Counted from the stretch's first letter, positions 34,591-43,771 are shown. The stretch is 64,000 bases of DNA from an uncultured Eubacteriales bacterium (GCA_934526185.1 CAKTAA010000002.1:1-64000), one strand, 5' to 3'. Notes: generated by a model from the sequence alone, not told the origin. Numbers and translations: made by a program.

Positions 34591-36201
34591 CTATTCTAAG
34601 TAAATGTGTGCACCAATTGCGGGACTTACTTTAGTTGCAGGAAGCAAGTAACCGGAATTTAGCGCCTCTGACATAACATATCCGCGACGGAAATAACAAG
34701 TTGAAACTGCCAACCTGCATTGATAGATGTCATCTAAAAAGACTTTAGGAAGATCAGCACAAACCATCCCATAGATCTCATCATACAAGCCTTTCATCAT
34801 ATCTTTTGCACTTTCCGCTAATACCGAGAGCTCAGATACCACGCTTGTGTCCATATTATTAACCGTATTCCTAATCTCATCCATATTCAGCGTTACAATA
34901 GTTGGAATATATGAGTTTTCTGTTTTTTTCAAGTATCCATAATCTAATAGATTTTTAATAAGCTCACGTTTTCCTTCTACTTTTTTGCCCAACACAATAT
35001 CGCACAGAACCTGCGATTCTTCATCGGTAAGATAATCCGGTGTGTTGGCGGAAATACCGTCGAACTCATATCTAAAATGCTGAAATCCGTGATTACTTCC
35101 GTGATTTCCAACAAAATTAGGTTCTGTTACATGACAGTCCTGATATCCAATGATGTCCCATCGTCCGTTGTCAGGACGCTTGGTAAAATCACGATTTCTT
35201 GGTGCTTTGTATATAAAGTAGTCAAATGCCAGCATGAGAAGCGACCATTTCGCACTTTCATAATCCTGATGTGCCCCGTAAAAATTCTTTCCTTGCATTA
35301 CAAATGCGTCATTCAGGCTATCCACAAAAGTCGTCAACGCTTTTGTTATCGAAGGCGCAGCAGTTAACCAAGCAATATGAGTTTGTTCTTGTGCAGCGCA
35401 GCTTATGATTGGAAAGGACGTTTGATATTTATTCTCGGTTTTTATCAAAAATGTTTCACGGGTGAGCCACTCAAGTTCATCTTCCATGTAAGGGAGAGCA
35501 ATACCTAACTCCAAGGAAAGTTCTTCGGCTTTCGATGGATTTCCATATGATTCCAACAGTACGTTTTTGTACAGTTTGTGTTCCATTACGTTGTAGGGCT
35601 GATTTTTGTCACCGGGACGAGAGCAATTACTACAAAAAGTTACTTCATCCGGTTTATAGCTTCTTACTCCAAATTCTCTTGACATATCCATACCTTCTTT
35701 CAATATAATTCGTGCGCGGTGAAGTCTTTGTTGAACCGCGCTTACCGAAAGTGAGAGCGGCGATGAAATATCGCGAACGCTTTTGTTCTCTAAATAATAG
35801 GCGACGACAATGTTGCGATAATCGCTTTTGATGAACGCCAGCTCCCGCCGAAGCAGAGCCATCTGCTCTGTTTGTATCATTTCATCAAGGGTATTTTCGC
35901 TTTCGTCTTTAATCTCAAAATCACTGATATCGGAACCGGTTACCGATTTGTTTCGATTGTGCCTTTCTTTTGCCCATACCGAATAACGGTTGCGCGCGAT
36001 CTGCCATATCCATGCTGAAAAGTTTGTAGGAACCGTGCCTTTATTTAAAGCTATGATAATCTGGACCGCAATATCCTGCGTCAAATCTTCCGCTTCAATA
36101 TTACTCCCCGTTTTTTTCAGACAGAAGTAAAACAGCTTTTCCATATAGTTATCGGTAAAATCATTGATATGCCGATCACGCATTCCATTCGCTTCTTTCA
36201 T
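34591..36201 (-). CDS. ECF-type sigma factor with a long C-terminal extension
   Basis: 536 residues, start ATG 36201 (AAGGGGGGCG upstream). Residues about 12-80 are sigma region 2 (YMEKLFYFCLKKTGSNIEAEDLTQD, AWIWQIARNRY), and residues about 115-170 are region 4 (IVVAYYLENKSVRDIS, SVSAVQQRLHRARIILKEG). A CSNC pair and a wing-like segment with LSLELGIALPYMEDELEWL follow. The last 300 residues have no known domain to me and probably sense a signal, as in other ECFs with C-terminal domains. No anti-sigma gene is adjacent. Region 2 and 4 are clear; the signal is unknown. Confidence 0.8.
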   Translation of the reverse strand: MKEANGMRDRHINDFTDNYMEKLFYFCLKKTGSNIEAEDLTQDIAVQIIIALNKGTVPTNFSAWIWQIARNRYSVWAKERHNRNKSVTGSDISDFEIKDESENTLDEMIQTEQMALLRRELAFIKSDYRNIVVAYYLENKSVRDISSPLSLSVSAVQQRLHRARIILKEGMDMSREFGVRSYKPDEVTFCSNCSRPGDKNQPYNVMEHKLYKNVLLESYGNPSKAEELSLELGIALPYMEDELEWLTRETFLIKTENKYQTSFPIISCAAQEQTHIAWLTAAPSITKALTTFVDSLNDAFVMQGKNFYGAHQDYESAKWSLLMLAFDYFIYKAPRNRDFTKRPDNGRWDIIGYQDCHVTEPNFVGNHGSNHGFQHFRYEFDGISANTPDYLTDEESQVLCDIVLGKKVEGKRELIKNLLDYGYLKKTENSYIPTIVTLNMDEIRNTVNNMDTSVVSELSVLAESAKDMMKGLYDEIYGMVCADLPKVFLDDIYQCRLAVSTCYFRRGYVMSEALNSGYLLPATKVSPAIGAHIYLE

Positions 36202-36671
36202 TTTTTCGCCCCCCTTTCATCCATATAGTGTGGTATTTTTCGATTTGCTGACAAGATTTTAAATAATTATATCACAAGTTTTCGAAGATTTCATCCCGCA
36301 TTTGCCGCCGATTTTTATCCTATATATGGATCGTAACAAAAAAAGAATTATAGAATAACAGACAAAGGAAGCACAGGATCAAGCCGTACTTTCTTCATTT
36401 TCTTTAACTGCGCAGTCTCATTGAGAAAAACAACAGCCCCGAACGTTTCACCGATTGGTTCGGGGCTGTTGCTTTCTTGAAAAATGATACATAAGCCTTT
36501 GTTTGTGGCAGTATAGGGTGATCCGCTCTGTACCGCCACTTCTTCATACCCCAATTATTCCCGCAGACTTATTTAACAATGTTCAAGAGCAGTTACAGAA
36601 AAACAAAAGAGCTGTCGCATAATTCAAAGGACGACTGTACAAAAGCCTTGGGTTTATTTTGTTTTAGGTAC
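36202..36671. other. Intergenic stretch between divergent genes
   Basis: About 470 bases upstream of both the sigma-factor gene (minus) and the GDSL hydrolase (plus). A minus-strand frame at 36348-36554 runs straight through a terminator hairpin and is not credible as a gene. The promoter of the hydrolase is at the right edge. Confidence 0.4.
36424..36471 (-). terminator. Terminator hairpin on the minus strand
   Basis: A 14-bp perfect stem CAACAGCCCCGAAC/GTTCGGGGCTGTTG with a 13-nt loop, followed on the minus strand by TTTTTCTC. No intact gene precedes it on that strand, so it may mark a lost gene. Confidence 0.65.
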
Positions 36672-36701
36672 TTGACAAGTCGTTTGATTTAATGTTATAT
36701 T
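36672..36701 (+). promoter_or_regulatory. Promoter of the GDSL hydrolase gene
   Basis: TTGACA at 36672-36677, an 18-base spacer and TATATT at 36696-36701, about 31 bases before the start codon. Confidence 0.7.
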
Positions 36702-36732
36702 TAATCTAAATGTATTGTATGGAGGAATATTT

Positions 36733-37374
36733 ATGGCGAAACGCATTTTATTCCAAGGCGATTCTATCACGGATTGTGGTCGCACCGCCCCGAACGGCGG
36801 TTTCGGTATAGGTTATCCCTGTTTTGTGAAGGCACAGCTTGAATATGAGTACCCGGGTGAATACGAGTTCATCAACGCTGGTATTAGTGGCAATCGCGTG
36901 GTGGATCTGTATGCGCGTATCAAAGCAGATTTCATCAATATCGCACCCGATTACGCCAGCATCTATATTGGCGTGAACGATACTTGGCATGAGATCGAGC
37001 ATCGAAACGGTGTGGATACCGAGAAGTTTGAGAAGATATACACTATGCTGCTTGACGAGGTGAAGGCTGCCTGCCCGGATATTAAGCTTATGATCATGAC
37101 ACCGTTTGTGTTGGAAGGCCCCGCTACCTGCAATACCGAAGAGATCCCCAATAAGTTTAAACTTTTTAAAACTGACGTGGCAGAAAAAGCTGGCGTGGCT
37201 AAAAAAATGGCAAAAAAATACGGACTGCCCTGCATTGAACTGCAGCCGATCTTCGACGAGGCGTGCACCAGGGCACCTGTTGCGCATTGGACGGGCGATG
37301 GCGTGCATCCTACTTCCGCTGGCCACGAGATGATCAAACGCCACTGGATTGCAGTGTTTGAACAGATGATTTGA
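36733..37374 (+). CDS. SGNH/GDSL-family esterase
   Basis: 213 residues from ATG 36733, with GGAGGAATATTT directly upstream (the frame opens at 36715). Block I is LFQGDSITD with catalytic Ser11, block II has the oxyanion Gly in INAGISGNRV, block III is IGVNDTW, and block V is DGVHPTSAGHE with Asp189 and His192. There is no signal peptide, so it is cytoplasmic. SGNH enzymes of this size deacetylate sugars or cleave acyl esters; the substrate cannot be read here. It has its own promoter and ends at a hairpin shared with the tRNA-Leu genes. Confidence 0.9.
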   Translation: MAKRILFQGDSITDCGRTAPNGGFGIGYPCFVKAQLEYEYPGEYEFINAGISGNRVVDLYARIKADFINIAPDYASIYIGVNDTWHEIEHRNGVDTEKFEKIYTMLLDEVKAACPDIKLMIMTPFVLEGPATCNTEEIPNKFKLFKTDVAEKAGVAKKMAKKYGLPCIELQPIFDEACTRAPVAHWTGDGVHPTSAGHEMIKRHWIAVFEQMI

Positions 37375-37375
37375 A

Positions 37376-37408
37376 CGAAAAAAAACGACCGCTTATGTGG
37401 TCGTTTTT
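37376..37408. terminator. Bidirectional terminator between hydrolase and tRNA-Leu
   Basis: AACGACC/GGTCGTT stem with an A tract on the left and a T tract on the right. It ends the plus-strand hydrolase transcript and the minus-strand tRNA transcript alike. Confidence 0.75.
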
Positions 37409-37495
37409 TGGTGCGGGTAAGAGGACTTGAACCTCCACGAAGTTGCCCCCACTAGAACCTGAATCTAGCGCGTCTGCCAATTCCGCCATACCCGC
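37409..37495 (-). tRNA. tRNA-Leu (CAG)
   Basis: Reverse complement begins GCGGGTATGGCGGAATTGGC, pairs with TACCCGC at the 3' end, and carries an encoded CCA. The anticodon arm CTAGA-TTCAGGT-TCTAG gives anticodon CAG. The long variable arm and TTCAAGTC T-loop fit a class II leucine tRNA. Confidence 0.95.
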
Positions 37496-37596
37496 CTATT
37501 TGATTTTCCCCTCGGCACTTCAGCATTTTCAAGAAACCGGAACGTCCATTCTTTCCTTCAGAACCCGTGAGGATAGTTCATGCAGACAATGTCTGC

Positions 37597-37681
37597 TGGT
37601 GCGAGAAACGGGACTTGAACCCGTATGGTATTCACCACACGCCCCTCAAACGTGCGCGTCTGCCAGTTCCGCCACTCTCGC
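37597..37681 (-). tRNA. tRNA-Leu (GAG)
   Basis: Reverse complement begins GCGAGAGTGGCGGAACTGGC and ends TTTCTCGCACCA with encoded CCA. Anticodon stem CACGT/GCGTG encloses TTGAGGG, giving anticodon GAG. The long variable arm is typical for leucine. It lies upstream of the CAG gene on the same strand. Confidence 0.93.
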
Positions 37682-37704
37682 ATACATGAAATATCAGCTT
37701 ATAT

Positions 37705-37732
37705 ATTATATCATATTTTTTGAAATTGTCAA
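37705..37732 (-). promoter_or_regulatory. Promoter of the tRNA-Leu pair
   Basis: On the minus strand, TTGACA (37732-37727), a 16-base spacer and TATAAT (37710-37705), about 24 bases before the first tRNA. Confidence 0.75.
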
Positions 37733-37913
37733 CACGTTTTTTGAAAAAAGTGGATTTTGTGCAAAAATCCAAAAACAGGCCGTGAATTTCGCCGCAATTT
37801 ACCATATTTACCGGTTTAGGCTATTGCTTATCCGATTCATGACAGCATATAAAATCGGGACAGCACTGATATCTTATGATATAATTAGTAACAATAGAAG
37901 GGAGGTGGGAGAC

Positions 37914-38816
37914 ATGGATTGGATATCCGGAATGCAAAAGGCAATTGATTATATTGAAAATAACATAACGAATGAGCTCCATTATGATGAGATTGCAAAA
38001 ATCGGCTGTTCGTCAAGCTATCATTTTCAGCGTGTATTCAGCCTGCTCTGTAACTGTACACTGGGTGAGTATATCCGCAATAGAAGAATGACTCTGGCCG
38101 GGGCAGAGCTTGCCGCAGGCAAGATAAAGGTCCTCGAAGCGGCTTTCAAGTATGGCTACGACAGTCCTGACAGCTTTTCAAGAGCTTTTGTAAAATTTCA
38201 TGGTATAACGCCGTCGTCGGCACGCGATCCGGGAGCAAATCTGCGCACTTTTTCAAGAGTTTCTATGAAAATAATGATGGAGGGTGGAAGTATGATGGAT
38301 TACAAAATTGAAGAAAAACCGGAAATGATTTTAACGGGATACAAACGGCGTTTTACCGGAACACCGGCGGAGCGCTTTGAACAGGAGTGTGAATTTTACG
38401 TAACAACGCGCATAAATCAGTATATTCTGAAAGGTCTTGCGCATGATTGCGACACGGGTTACAGTATCATGACGAATTTTGACGATGAGGGGTACGATTT
38501 CTATATTTCATCTCTGCTGAACGAATGGACACGCAACAATCTCGAAAAAGAGCTGGGCAGTGCGAAAGAGGCCGGACGGTTTAAAAATATTACAGTGCCG
38601 GCGCAGCTTTATGTGATCTGCGAAACAGAGAGGACAAAATACCCAACGATGCTGTTTATGGAACTAAGAAAGAGAATGGTGACGGAATGGCTTCCCTCGT
38701 CGGATTATATGCTGGCGGAAGCGCCGGAGATTTCGGTCTTGCATTGGTTTTCTCCGAAAAATAGCGGCAATCGCTATATAGAGCTTTGGATTCCTGTGGT
38801 AAAAAGGGATGTCTGA
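37914..38816 (+). CDS. AraC-family regulator with GyrI-like effector-binding domain
   Basis: 300 residues from ATG 37914, preceded by GGGAGGTGGGAGAC. The much longer open frame back to 37443 runs through both tRNA genes and is not used. Residues 1-105 are the two helix-turn-helix AraC DNA-binding domain (MQKAIDYIENNITNEL, SSSYHFQRVFSLLCNCTLGEYIR, YDSPDSFSRAFVKFHGITPS). Residues about 120-300 are the GyrI/SOUL-like effector domain (YKIEEKPEMILTGYKRRF, ending YIELWIPV). This layout is the Rob/multidrug-sensing type. No target gene is adjacent; it may control itself or a distant efflux or detoxification gene. Confidence 0.9.
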   Translation: MDWISGMQKAIDYIENNITNELHYDEIAKIGCSSSYHFQRVFSLLCNCTLGEYIRNRRMTLAGAELAAGKIKVLEAAFKYGYDSPDSFSRAFVKFHGITPSSARDPGANLRTFSRVSMKIMMEGGSMMDYKIEEKPEMILTGYKRRFTGTPAERFEQECEFYVTTRINQYILKGLAHDCDTGYSIMTNFDDEGYDFYISSLLNEWTRNNLEKELGSAKEAGRFKNITVPAQLYVICETERTKYPTMLFMELRKRMVTEWLPSSDYMLAEAPEISVLHWFSPKNSGNRYIELWIPVVKRDV

Positions 38817-39175
38817 TGTGAACGTCCTGTATTTCTGAAACCAATTATTACAAAATGAAGAAATTCACGCATTCCGGAAGGAACACGGAATGCTATACTG
38901 AGATTTAAAAAGTGCTGCGCTGCCACATGTCTTTGGGCGCGGCCCTTTTTGTATCCGCAGGCGCGCATGCTTTCTTTCATCAAAGGGTTGACGACAATCC
39001 CCGTAAAATGGTATACTGAACGCAAGGTCTGTTATTTCTGTAGCTGTCGGAGCCGTTGAAAACCCTTTAAGGACAAAACGCGGTTGAATGGACCGGACAA
39101 AGAAGATTCGGCGGCTCTTTTCCTCTTTGTACCCGGCGGCAGACATAACAAAATTATGAAGAAAAAAGAAAGGTG
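38817..39175. other. Intergenic stretch before mtnA
   Basis: About 360 bases. A GC-rich segment at about 38907-38956 ending in CCCTTTTTG could be a weak terminator for the AraC gene. No gene or recognised riboswitch is seen. Confidence 0.35.
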
Positions 39176-40285
39176 ATGACAGCCCGTGTATGCTGTCATA
39201 CAGATATTTTTATGTCATCTTATATGCAGAATCAGGATCTTGAGACTGTAAGACTGGACGACGCGGATAGTGCGCTGGTTGTTCTCGACCAGACGGAGCT
39301 TCCGAGGCGTGTGGTGTATCTTCGTTTATATACAACAGAGGAAATCAGGGAAGCCATTTGCTCGCTCAGGGTGCGCGGTGCGCCGGCGATCGGCGTCGCG
39401 GCGGCCTGCGGTCTGTATCTGGCTGCCAAACGCGCGGCGGAAAATTACGTGGAATTCGATCGGTTCTGCGGGAATGTGCAAAAGGCAAGGGAAAGGCTGG
39501 CCTCCGCACGACCGACGGCAGTCAATTTGTCATGGGCGCTGGAACGAATGTCGGCTGTACTGGAGGTATGCCAAACGAAGTCTGTTGCGGAAGCGGTCCG
39601 GAAGTTGCACGATACCTGCGAGGAGATTCGCAAAGAGGATATCAAGGTGTGTGAAGCGATAGGCGAATACGGACTTCAGCTTCTGAGGCCGGGAGACGGT
39701 GTTCTTACGCACTGCAATGCAGGGCAACTGGCTGCTGTCAGATACGGTACGGCTACCGCTCCGCTGTATTTGGCTCATCAGAGGGGATATCATATTCGCG
39801 TATATACAGAGGAAACGCGGCCGCTGCTGCAGGGAGCGAGACTGACCGCGTTTGAGCTTCATAAAGCGGGTTTGGATGTCACTCTGGTATGTGACAATAT
39901 GAGCGCCGCTTTGATGCGGCAGAGATTGATTCAGGCAGTTTTTGTCGGATGCGACAGGGTAGCGGCCAACGGCGACACCGCTAATAAAATCGGAACAGCG
40001 GTTCTGGCGGCAGTGGCAAAGCAATACGGCGTTCCCTTTTATGTGTGCGCTCCCGCTGCGACTGTTGATCTGCGGTGCGCATCCGGTGATGTTATTCCGA
40101 TAGAGGAAAGAGACGGAGCGGAAATTACCGAGCTCTGGTATCGGGAAAGAATGGCACCGGAGGGAATCCGTGTATGGAATCCTGCGTTTGATGTGACAGA
40201 CCACAGCTTGATCACTGCATTCGTGACCGAGAAAGGAATTGTTTACCCACCGTTCACAGATGGACTTGCCATATGCATGAAGTAA
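39176..40285 (+). CDS. mtnA: S-methyl-5-thioribose-1-phosphate isomerase
   Basis: About 369 residues of the eIF2B-related isomerase family. Conserved parts are VVLDQTELPRRVVYL, SLRVRGAPAIGVAAACG, the catalytic Cys loop LTHCNAGQLAAVRYG, DNMSAALM, and the catalytic Asp loop GCDRVAANGDTANKIGT. The enzyme turns 5-methylthioribose-1-phosphate into the ribulose form in methionine salvage. The start is uncertain: AAAGGTG sits very close to ATG 39176, and ATG 39212 or 39224 would give the more usual N terminus but without a clear ribosome site. No other salvage gene is adjacent. Confidence 0.9.
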   Translation: MTARVCCHTDIFMSSYMQNQDLETVRLDDADSALVVLDQTELPRRVVYLRLYTTEEIREAICSLRVRGAPAIGVAAACGLYLAAKRAAENYVEFDRFCGNVQKARERLASARPTAVNLSWALERMSAVLEVCQTKSVAEAVRKLHDTCEEIRKEDIKVCEAIGEYGLQLLRPGDGVLTHCNAGQLAAVRYGTATAPLYLAHQRGYHIRVYTEETRPLLQGARLTAFELHKAGLDVTLVCDNMSAALMRQRLIQAVFVGCDRVAANGDTANKIGTAVLAAVAKQYGVPFYVCAPAATVDLRCASGDVIPIEERDGAEITELWYRERMAPEGIRVWNPAFDVTDHSLITAFVTEKGIVYPPFTDGLAICMK

Positions 40286-40653
40286 AGCAAGCTCTTGCAT
40301 GATAAGGCATGGCGAAGTGAACCGTGTGATTTGCGAAAAAAATACAGAAAAAAACGCTCGAATGCAGTCGATGAGACCGCTGCCGGGTGTTTTTTTAGTA
40401 AAAAATAATTTCCAAAATTCATGAATCATTAAATTTTTATAAAGGGAAATATTGACAAAATAAAAAAATATTTATATAATAAAAATAGACTAAAAATTAA
40501 TTTTTAGTTGTATCATGCAAGGGGGCTGATTGACATGTTTTAAGTAGTTTTTGGCAGAGTGTATATAATGTTAGCGCAAACAACAAATATAGTGAATGAT
40601 GTGTTAAAAACATTTTCCTGCACGCATACTTCTAATAGGAAAGGGGATCATGG
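40286..40653. promoter_or_regulatory. Upstream region of the surface-protein operon
   Basis: AT-rich stretch containing TTGACA at 40452-40457, a 17-base spacer and TATAAT at 40475-40480, a consensus promoter. It leaves an untranslated leader of about 165 bases before the SLH protein, long enough to hold regulation. No gene is seen. Confidence 0.7.
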
Positions 40654-42288
40654 ATGAAACTGCGAAAAACATCTTGGAAGAAATCTTTTATCAAACAAGC
40701 ACGTATTGTTTTGATAGGTATGCTTGTGGTGACGCTGCTTTTGCCTTGTTTGATTTTTCCCGTTTCCGCACTTAATTATGCCGATGTTCCGTCTACTTAT
40801 TGGGCATACCCCTATATTGACGAAGTGACTGACCGCGGCATTATGGAAGCATATACGGGGAATTATTTCAGGCCTTCCTACGCGATGACAAGGCTGTCTG
40901 CCGTTACGGCGCTTGGAAAGCTTGCGGGCGTTTATCCCAATGACAATTGTTCCTCGGACTTTACGGATATGCCGTCCGGCACGACTGGATTGGCTTATGT
41001 TATGTGGGCTAAGGAAAACAATATTGTAAACGGCACGACTGCGACGACCTTTTCGCCCAACCTGAATATTACAAAAGAGTCGTTTGCCGTTATGATATAC
41101 AATTTCCTTGTTGCATTTAATCATTCATACACACGGAGCACGACGGCTGCTTTCAGCGACCAGGCGGAAATATCCCCATGGGCGTTGGATGCAGTAAAAG
41201 AGCTTCATGCAATCGGATTGGTGAGCGGGGACGAACATAACAATTTCGAGCCGGATCATGCGCTTCTTCGCTCGGAGGCGGCAGTCGTATTCTCGCAGAT
41301 TCCGAGTTGTACCACCTTGACAAACGGTATATGTTCCATAAAAAACTCTTCCACTTCGAGATATATGACCGTTAAAAATACGGCATTAGGTTATACCGGA
41401 TTGAATACGACGGCCAACAACTATATTGTAACGGAAGCTGTTGATAACAGTCGCGGCGCGCAGTATTTCAGATTTACCCAAGACCTTGAAACAGGCTACT
41501 TTAACATTGCTCCGCTATGCAGCTTCTTCGGCTTTTACAGACAGCTTCAATCAACAGGATACGGCGCCGGCAATTCTGTTCTTACTGCTGTGCCGCAGGA
41601 TTCCAACTATATGCGGTTCATTCCCGTACAGGTCGGCCCGAGATATCAGTTCGTTTTGGCTGCCAATCCAAATGTTGCGTTGGCTGATGTAGGCGGTTAT
41701 GTGAAGCTGAAGGCGAAAAATACAAGCGACACCTCGCAGCTTTGGAATGTATATACCAAAACGGCCATTAAAAATGCAGAGACGGAATATCGGAGCTTGA
41801 AATGGGCGCACCCGCTTGAAAATCCTTCAAATTATTATTTGACCTCTTCGTTCGGCTTTCGGTATTTGCCGGAGGTGTACGGATATGCAGACCCTTGCCG
41901 GATGCATGCCGGAGTAGACCTTTCTGCGCCTACCGGTACAAAGCTTGTGGCGGTTGCGGACGGAGAAATTGAATATAAGGAACACGAGGCGTTGGGATTG
42001 TATGCGGTGCTAACTCCGTCGGATTCCCCCGGCGTTTTGGCGGTTTATCAACACATGAGCGTACAAGAAATCGAAGACCCCGAGGGGGTTATACGTCCGC
42101 CCGGCGATATGTCTGTGGACAAGGGGCAATGCATCGGCTTGTCCGGCAGTTCCGGCGTAGGGACGGGGGCGCATCTGCATTTCGGTGTAGTGTATGACAT
42201 AGCGGATGTGGCAAAGGAGGGTGACTTTGATACGTTCTTTTATCCCAACGCGTTCTACGGCCGGTACGTTAACGGCTTCTGGAGCTGA
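40654..42288 (+). CDS. SLH-domain surface protein with lectin-like middle and M23 peptidase domain
   Basis: 544 residues; GGAAAGGGG precedes ATG 40654. A signal peptide (basic start, hydrophobic core LIGMLVVTLLLPCLIF, cut after VSA near residue 39) is followed by three SLH repeats to about residue 215 (YADVPSTYWAYPYIDEV, FTDMPSGTTGLAYVMWAKE, FSDQAEISPWALDAVKEL), which anchor proteins to cell-wall polymers. Residues about 220-370 look like a beta-trefoil lectin (RYMTVKN, LWNVYTK). Residues about 395-525 are an M23 peptidase with Zn ligands H418 and D422 (MHAGVD) and HLH at 507-509. It probably trims peptidoglycan at the surface and pairs with the next lipoprotein gene. Confidence 0.85.
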   Translation: MKLRKTSWKKSFIKQARIVLIGMLVVTLLLPCLIFPVSALNYADVPSTYWAYPYIDEVTDRGIMEAYTGNYFRPSYAMTRLSAVTALGKLAGVYPNDNCSSDFTDMPSGTTGLAYVMWAKENNIVNGTTATTFSPNLNITKESFAVMIYNFLVAFNHSYTRSTTAAFSDQAEISPWALDAVKELHAIGLVSGDEHNNFEPDHALLRSEAAVVFSQIPSCTTLTNGICSIKNSSTSRYMTVKNTALGYTGLNTTANNYIVTEAVDNSRGAQYFRFTQDLETGYFNIAPLCSFFGFYRQLQSTGYGAGNSVLTAVPQDSNYMRFIPVQVGPRYQFVLAANPNVALADVGGYVKLKAKNTSDTSQLWNVYTKTAIKNAETEYRSLKWAHPLENPSNYYLTSSFGFRYLPEVYGYADPCRMHAGVDLSAPTGTKLVAVADGEIEYKEHEALGLYAVLTPSDSPGVLAVYQHMSVQEIEDPEGVIRPPGDMSVDKGQCIGLSGSSGVGTGAHLHFGVVYDIADVAKEGDFDTFFYPNAFYGRYVNGFWS

Positions 42289-42330
42289 TGTTCCTCCCGA
42301 GGGGAAATATACAAAAAGGAGAATATGGTT

Positions 42331-43725
42331 ATGAAAAATTTGAAATATCTTTGGGCCCCGCTCCTTTGCCTCTGTCTGCTTGTTTCCTGTAACACCTTGA
42401 CAGGGGACGGCGCCGGATCCGACGGAACCACACAGCCGCCCGTGTCTGACGCAGACTCCGAAACTACGCCCGACACGGATACCGAGACGAGCGAGTCGCA
42501 GATTGGAGTAGGAGGCGGTGTGGGGTCGTTAGACATGTATTATGACAACCGCGTTTGCGAGTTCACCTACCTTGTTGGCACCTATATGTGGGAGAACAAG
42601 GATGCGATTGGCGAAGTCGCCAAAACCTATAGAGAACTGTATCAGGATAAGCTTTACAAGGACAACGACTATCCGGCATTTTTGGCTTATATTGTTCAAG
42701 AGGCGGAAATTCCGCGTGAGGCGTTCGAGGCGTACAATGCTGCTCTTGCAGAGCGGTCTAGTTCCAGTGTGCTTCCGGACGAGATGATTGATGCGCTGTA
42801 CAGCACGGATATAAACGAACAGCGCCGTGTATTGAAACACCCGTATACCGTTTATTCGGACGGTCATATCTATCGGTTCTATGACCTGGAAAAGCTTTCT
42901 TCCGATGAGCTTGCCGCGCTTGACGTGTCGGAGCAGGAATGGGCAGACTATATCGCAAGGATCGAGGAATACATGCAGGAAAGGCCGAGCGACATGCGCC
43001 GTTCAGTGGAATTCCTGCGTCCCCTTGCGGGCGATGCCACACCGACAACGACCGGCGCGGCAGAGGTGAGCGGCGCACCTGAGATATCGGGTGAGCCGGA
43101 AAGCAGCGAGTCGCAGATTGGAGTAGGAGGCGGTCTGGATCAGTTTGATCAGCATTATGACAACCGTGTTTGCGGCTTCACCTACATTGGCTATATGTGG
43201 GAAAATAAGGCTGCGATTGGCGAGGTAACTAAAGCCTATAGAGAATTGTATCAGGATAAGGTTCTCACGGACGACCGTCCGCCGTTTTTGGCCTACGTTG
43301 TTCAAGAGGCAGAAATTCCGCGTGAGGTGTTCGATGAATACAATATCGCCCGTGGAGAAGTGTATGGCAGTCAAATCATACTTCCGGATGAAATGGTAGA
43401 CGCGCTGTACAGCACGGACGTAAACGAGCAGCGCCGTGTTTTGAAGGGACCGTATTCCATTTATTCGGACGGTCATCTCTACCTGTTCTATGACCTGGAA
43501 AAGCTTTCTTCCGATGAGCTTGCCGCGCTTGACGTGTCGGAGCAGGAATGGGCAGACTATATCGCAAGGATCGAGGAATACATGCAGGAAAGGCCGAGCG
43601 ACATGCGCCGTTCAGTGGAATTCCTGCGTCCCCTTGCGGGCGATGCCACACCGACAACGACCGGCGCGGCAGAGGTGAGCGGCGCACCTGAGATATCGGG
43701 TGAGCCGGAAAGCAGCGAGGCGTAA
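42331..43725 (+). CDS. Lipoprotein made of two near-identical tandem modules
   Basis: About 464 residues. ATG 42331 has AAGGAG 9 bases upstream; ATG 42325 is too close to it. The signal peptide ends in the lipobox LLVSC. An acid/Thr-rich linker leads to two modules of about 203 residues, each opening with SQIGVGGG and DNRVC.FTY and closing with LEKLSSDELAALDVSEQEWADY and a Ser/Thr/Glu-rich linker. The 235 bases at 42876-43110 and 43485-43719 are identical, so the duplication is recent or kept identical by gene conversion. The domain is unknown to me. It starts 42 bases after the M23 gene and is probably in its operon. Confidence 0.8.
   Translation: MKNLKYLWAPLLCLCLLVSCNTLTGDGAGSDGTTQPPVSDADSETTPDTDTETSESQIGVGGGVGSLDMYYDNRVCEFTYLVGTYMWENKDAIGEVAKTYRELYQDKLYKDNDYPAFLAYIVQEAEIPREAFEAYNAALAERSSSSVLPDEMIDALYSTDINEQRRVLKHPYTVYSDGHIYRFYDLEKLSSDELAALDVSEQEWADYIARIEEYMQERPSDMRRSVEFLRPLAGDATPTTTGAAEVSGAPEISGEPESSESQIGVGGGLDQFDQHYDNRVCGFTYIGYMWENKAAIGEVTKAYRELYQDKVLTDDRPPFLAYVVQEAEIPREVFDEYNIARGEVYGSQIILPDEMVDALYSTDVNEQRRVLKGPYSIYSDGHLYLFYDLEKLSSDELAALDVSEQEWADYIARIEEYMQERPSDMRRSVEFLRPLAGDATPTTTGAAEVSGAPEISGEPESSEA
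42876..43719 (+). repeat. Tandem intragenic repeat, 609-base period
   Basis: Two 235-base copies (42876-43110 and 43485-43719) appear identical by eye. The period is 609 bases, exactly 203 codons, so the reading frame is preserved. The 5' parts of the modules have diverged in sequence while the 3' parts have not. Confidence 0.9.
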
Positions 43726-43771
43726 GCACGGCCTGCCGAATGTAAATATAGCCAAAATACAGCGCAAATAT

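Noticed and set aside
36348..36554. 68-codon minus-strand frame
   Set aside because: It reads straight through a 14-bp terminator hairpin.
37443..37913. Long open frame upstream of the AraC start
   Set aside because: It runs antisense through both tRNA-Leu genes, and a strong ribosome site marks ATG 37914 as the real start.
42876..43719. CRISPR-like repeat array
   Set aside because: The repeats are long, only two, and lie in frame inside a lipoprotein gene; no short repeat-spacer array exists anywhere in the window.
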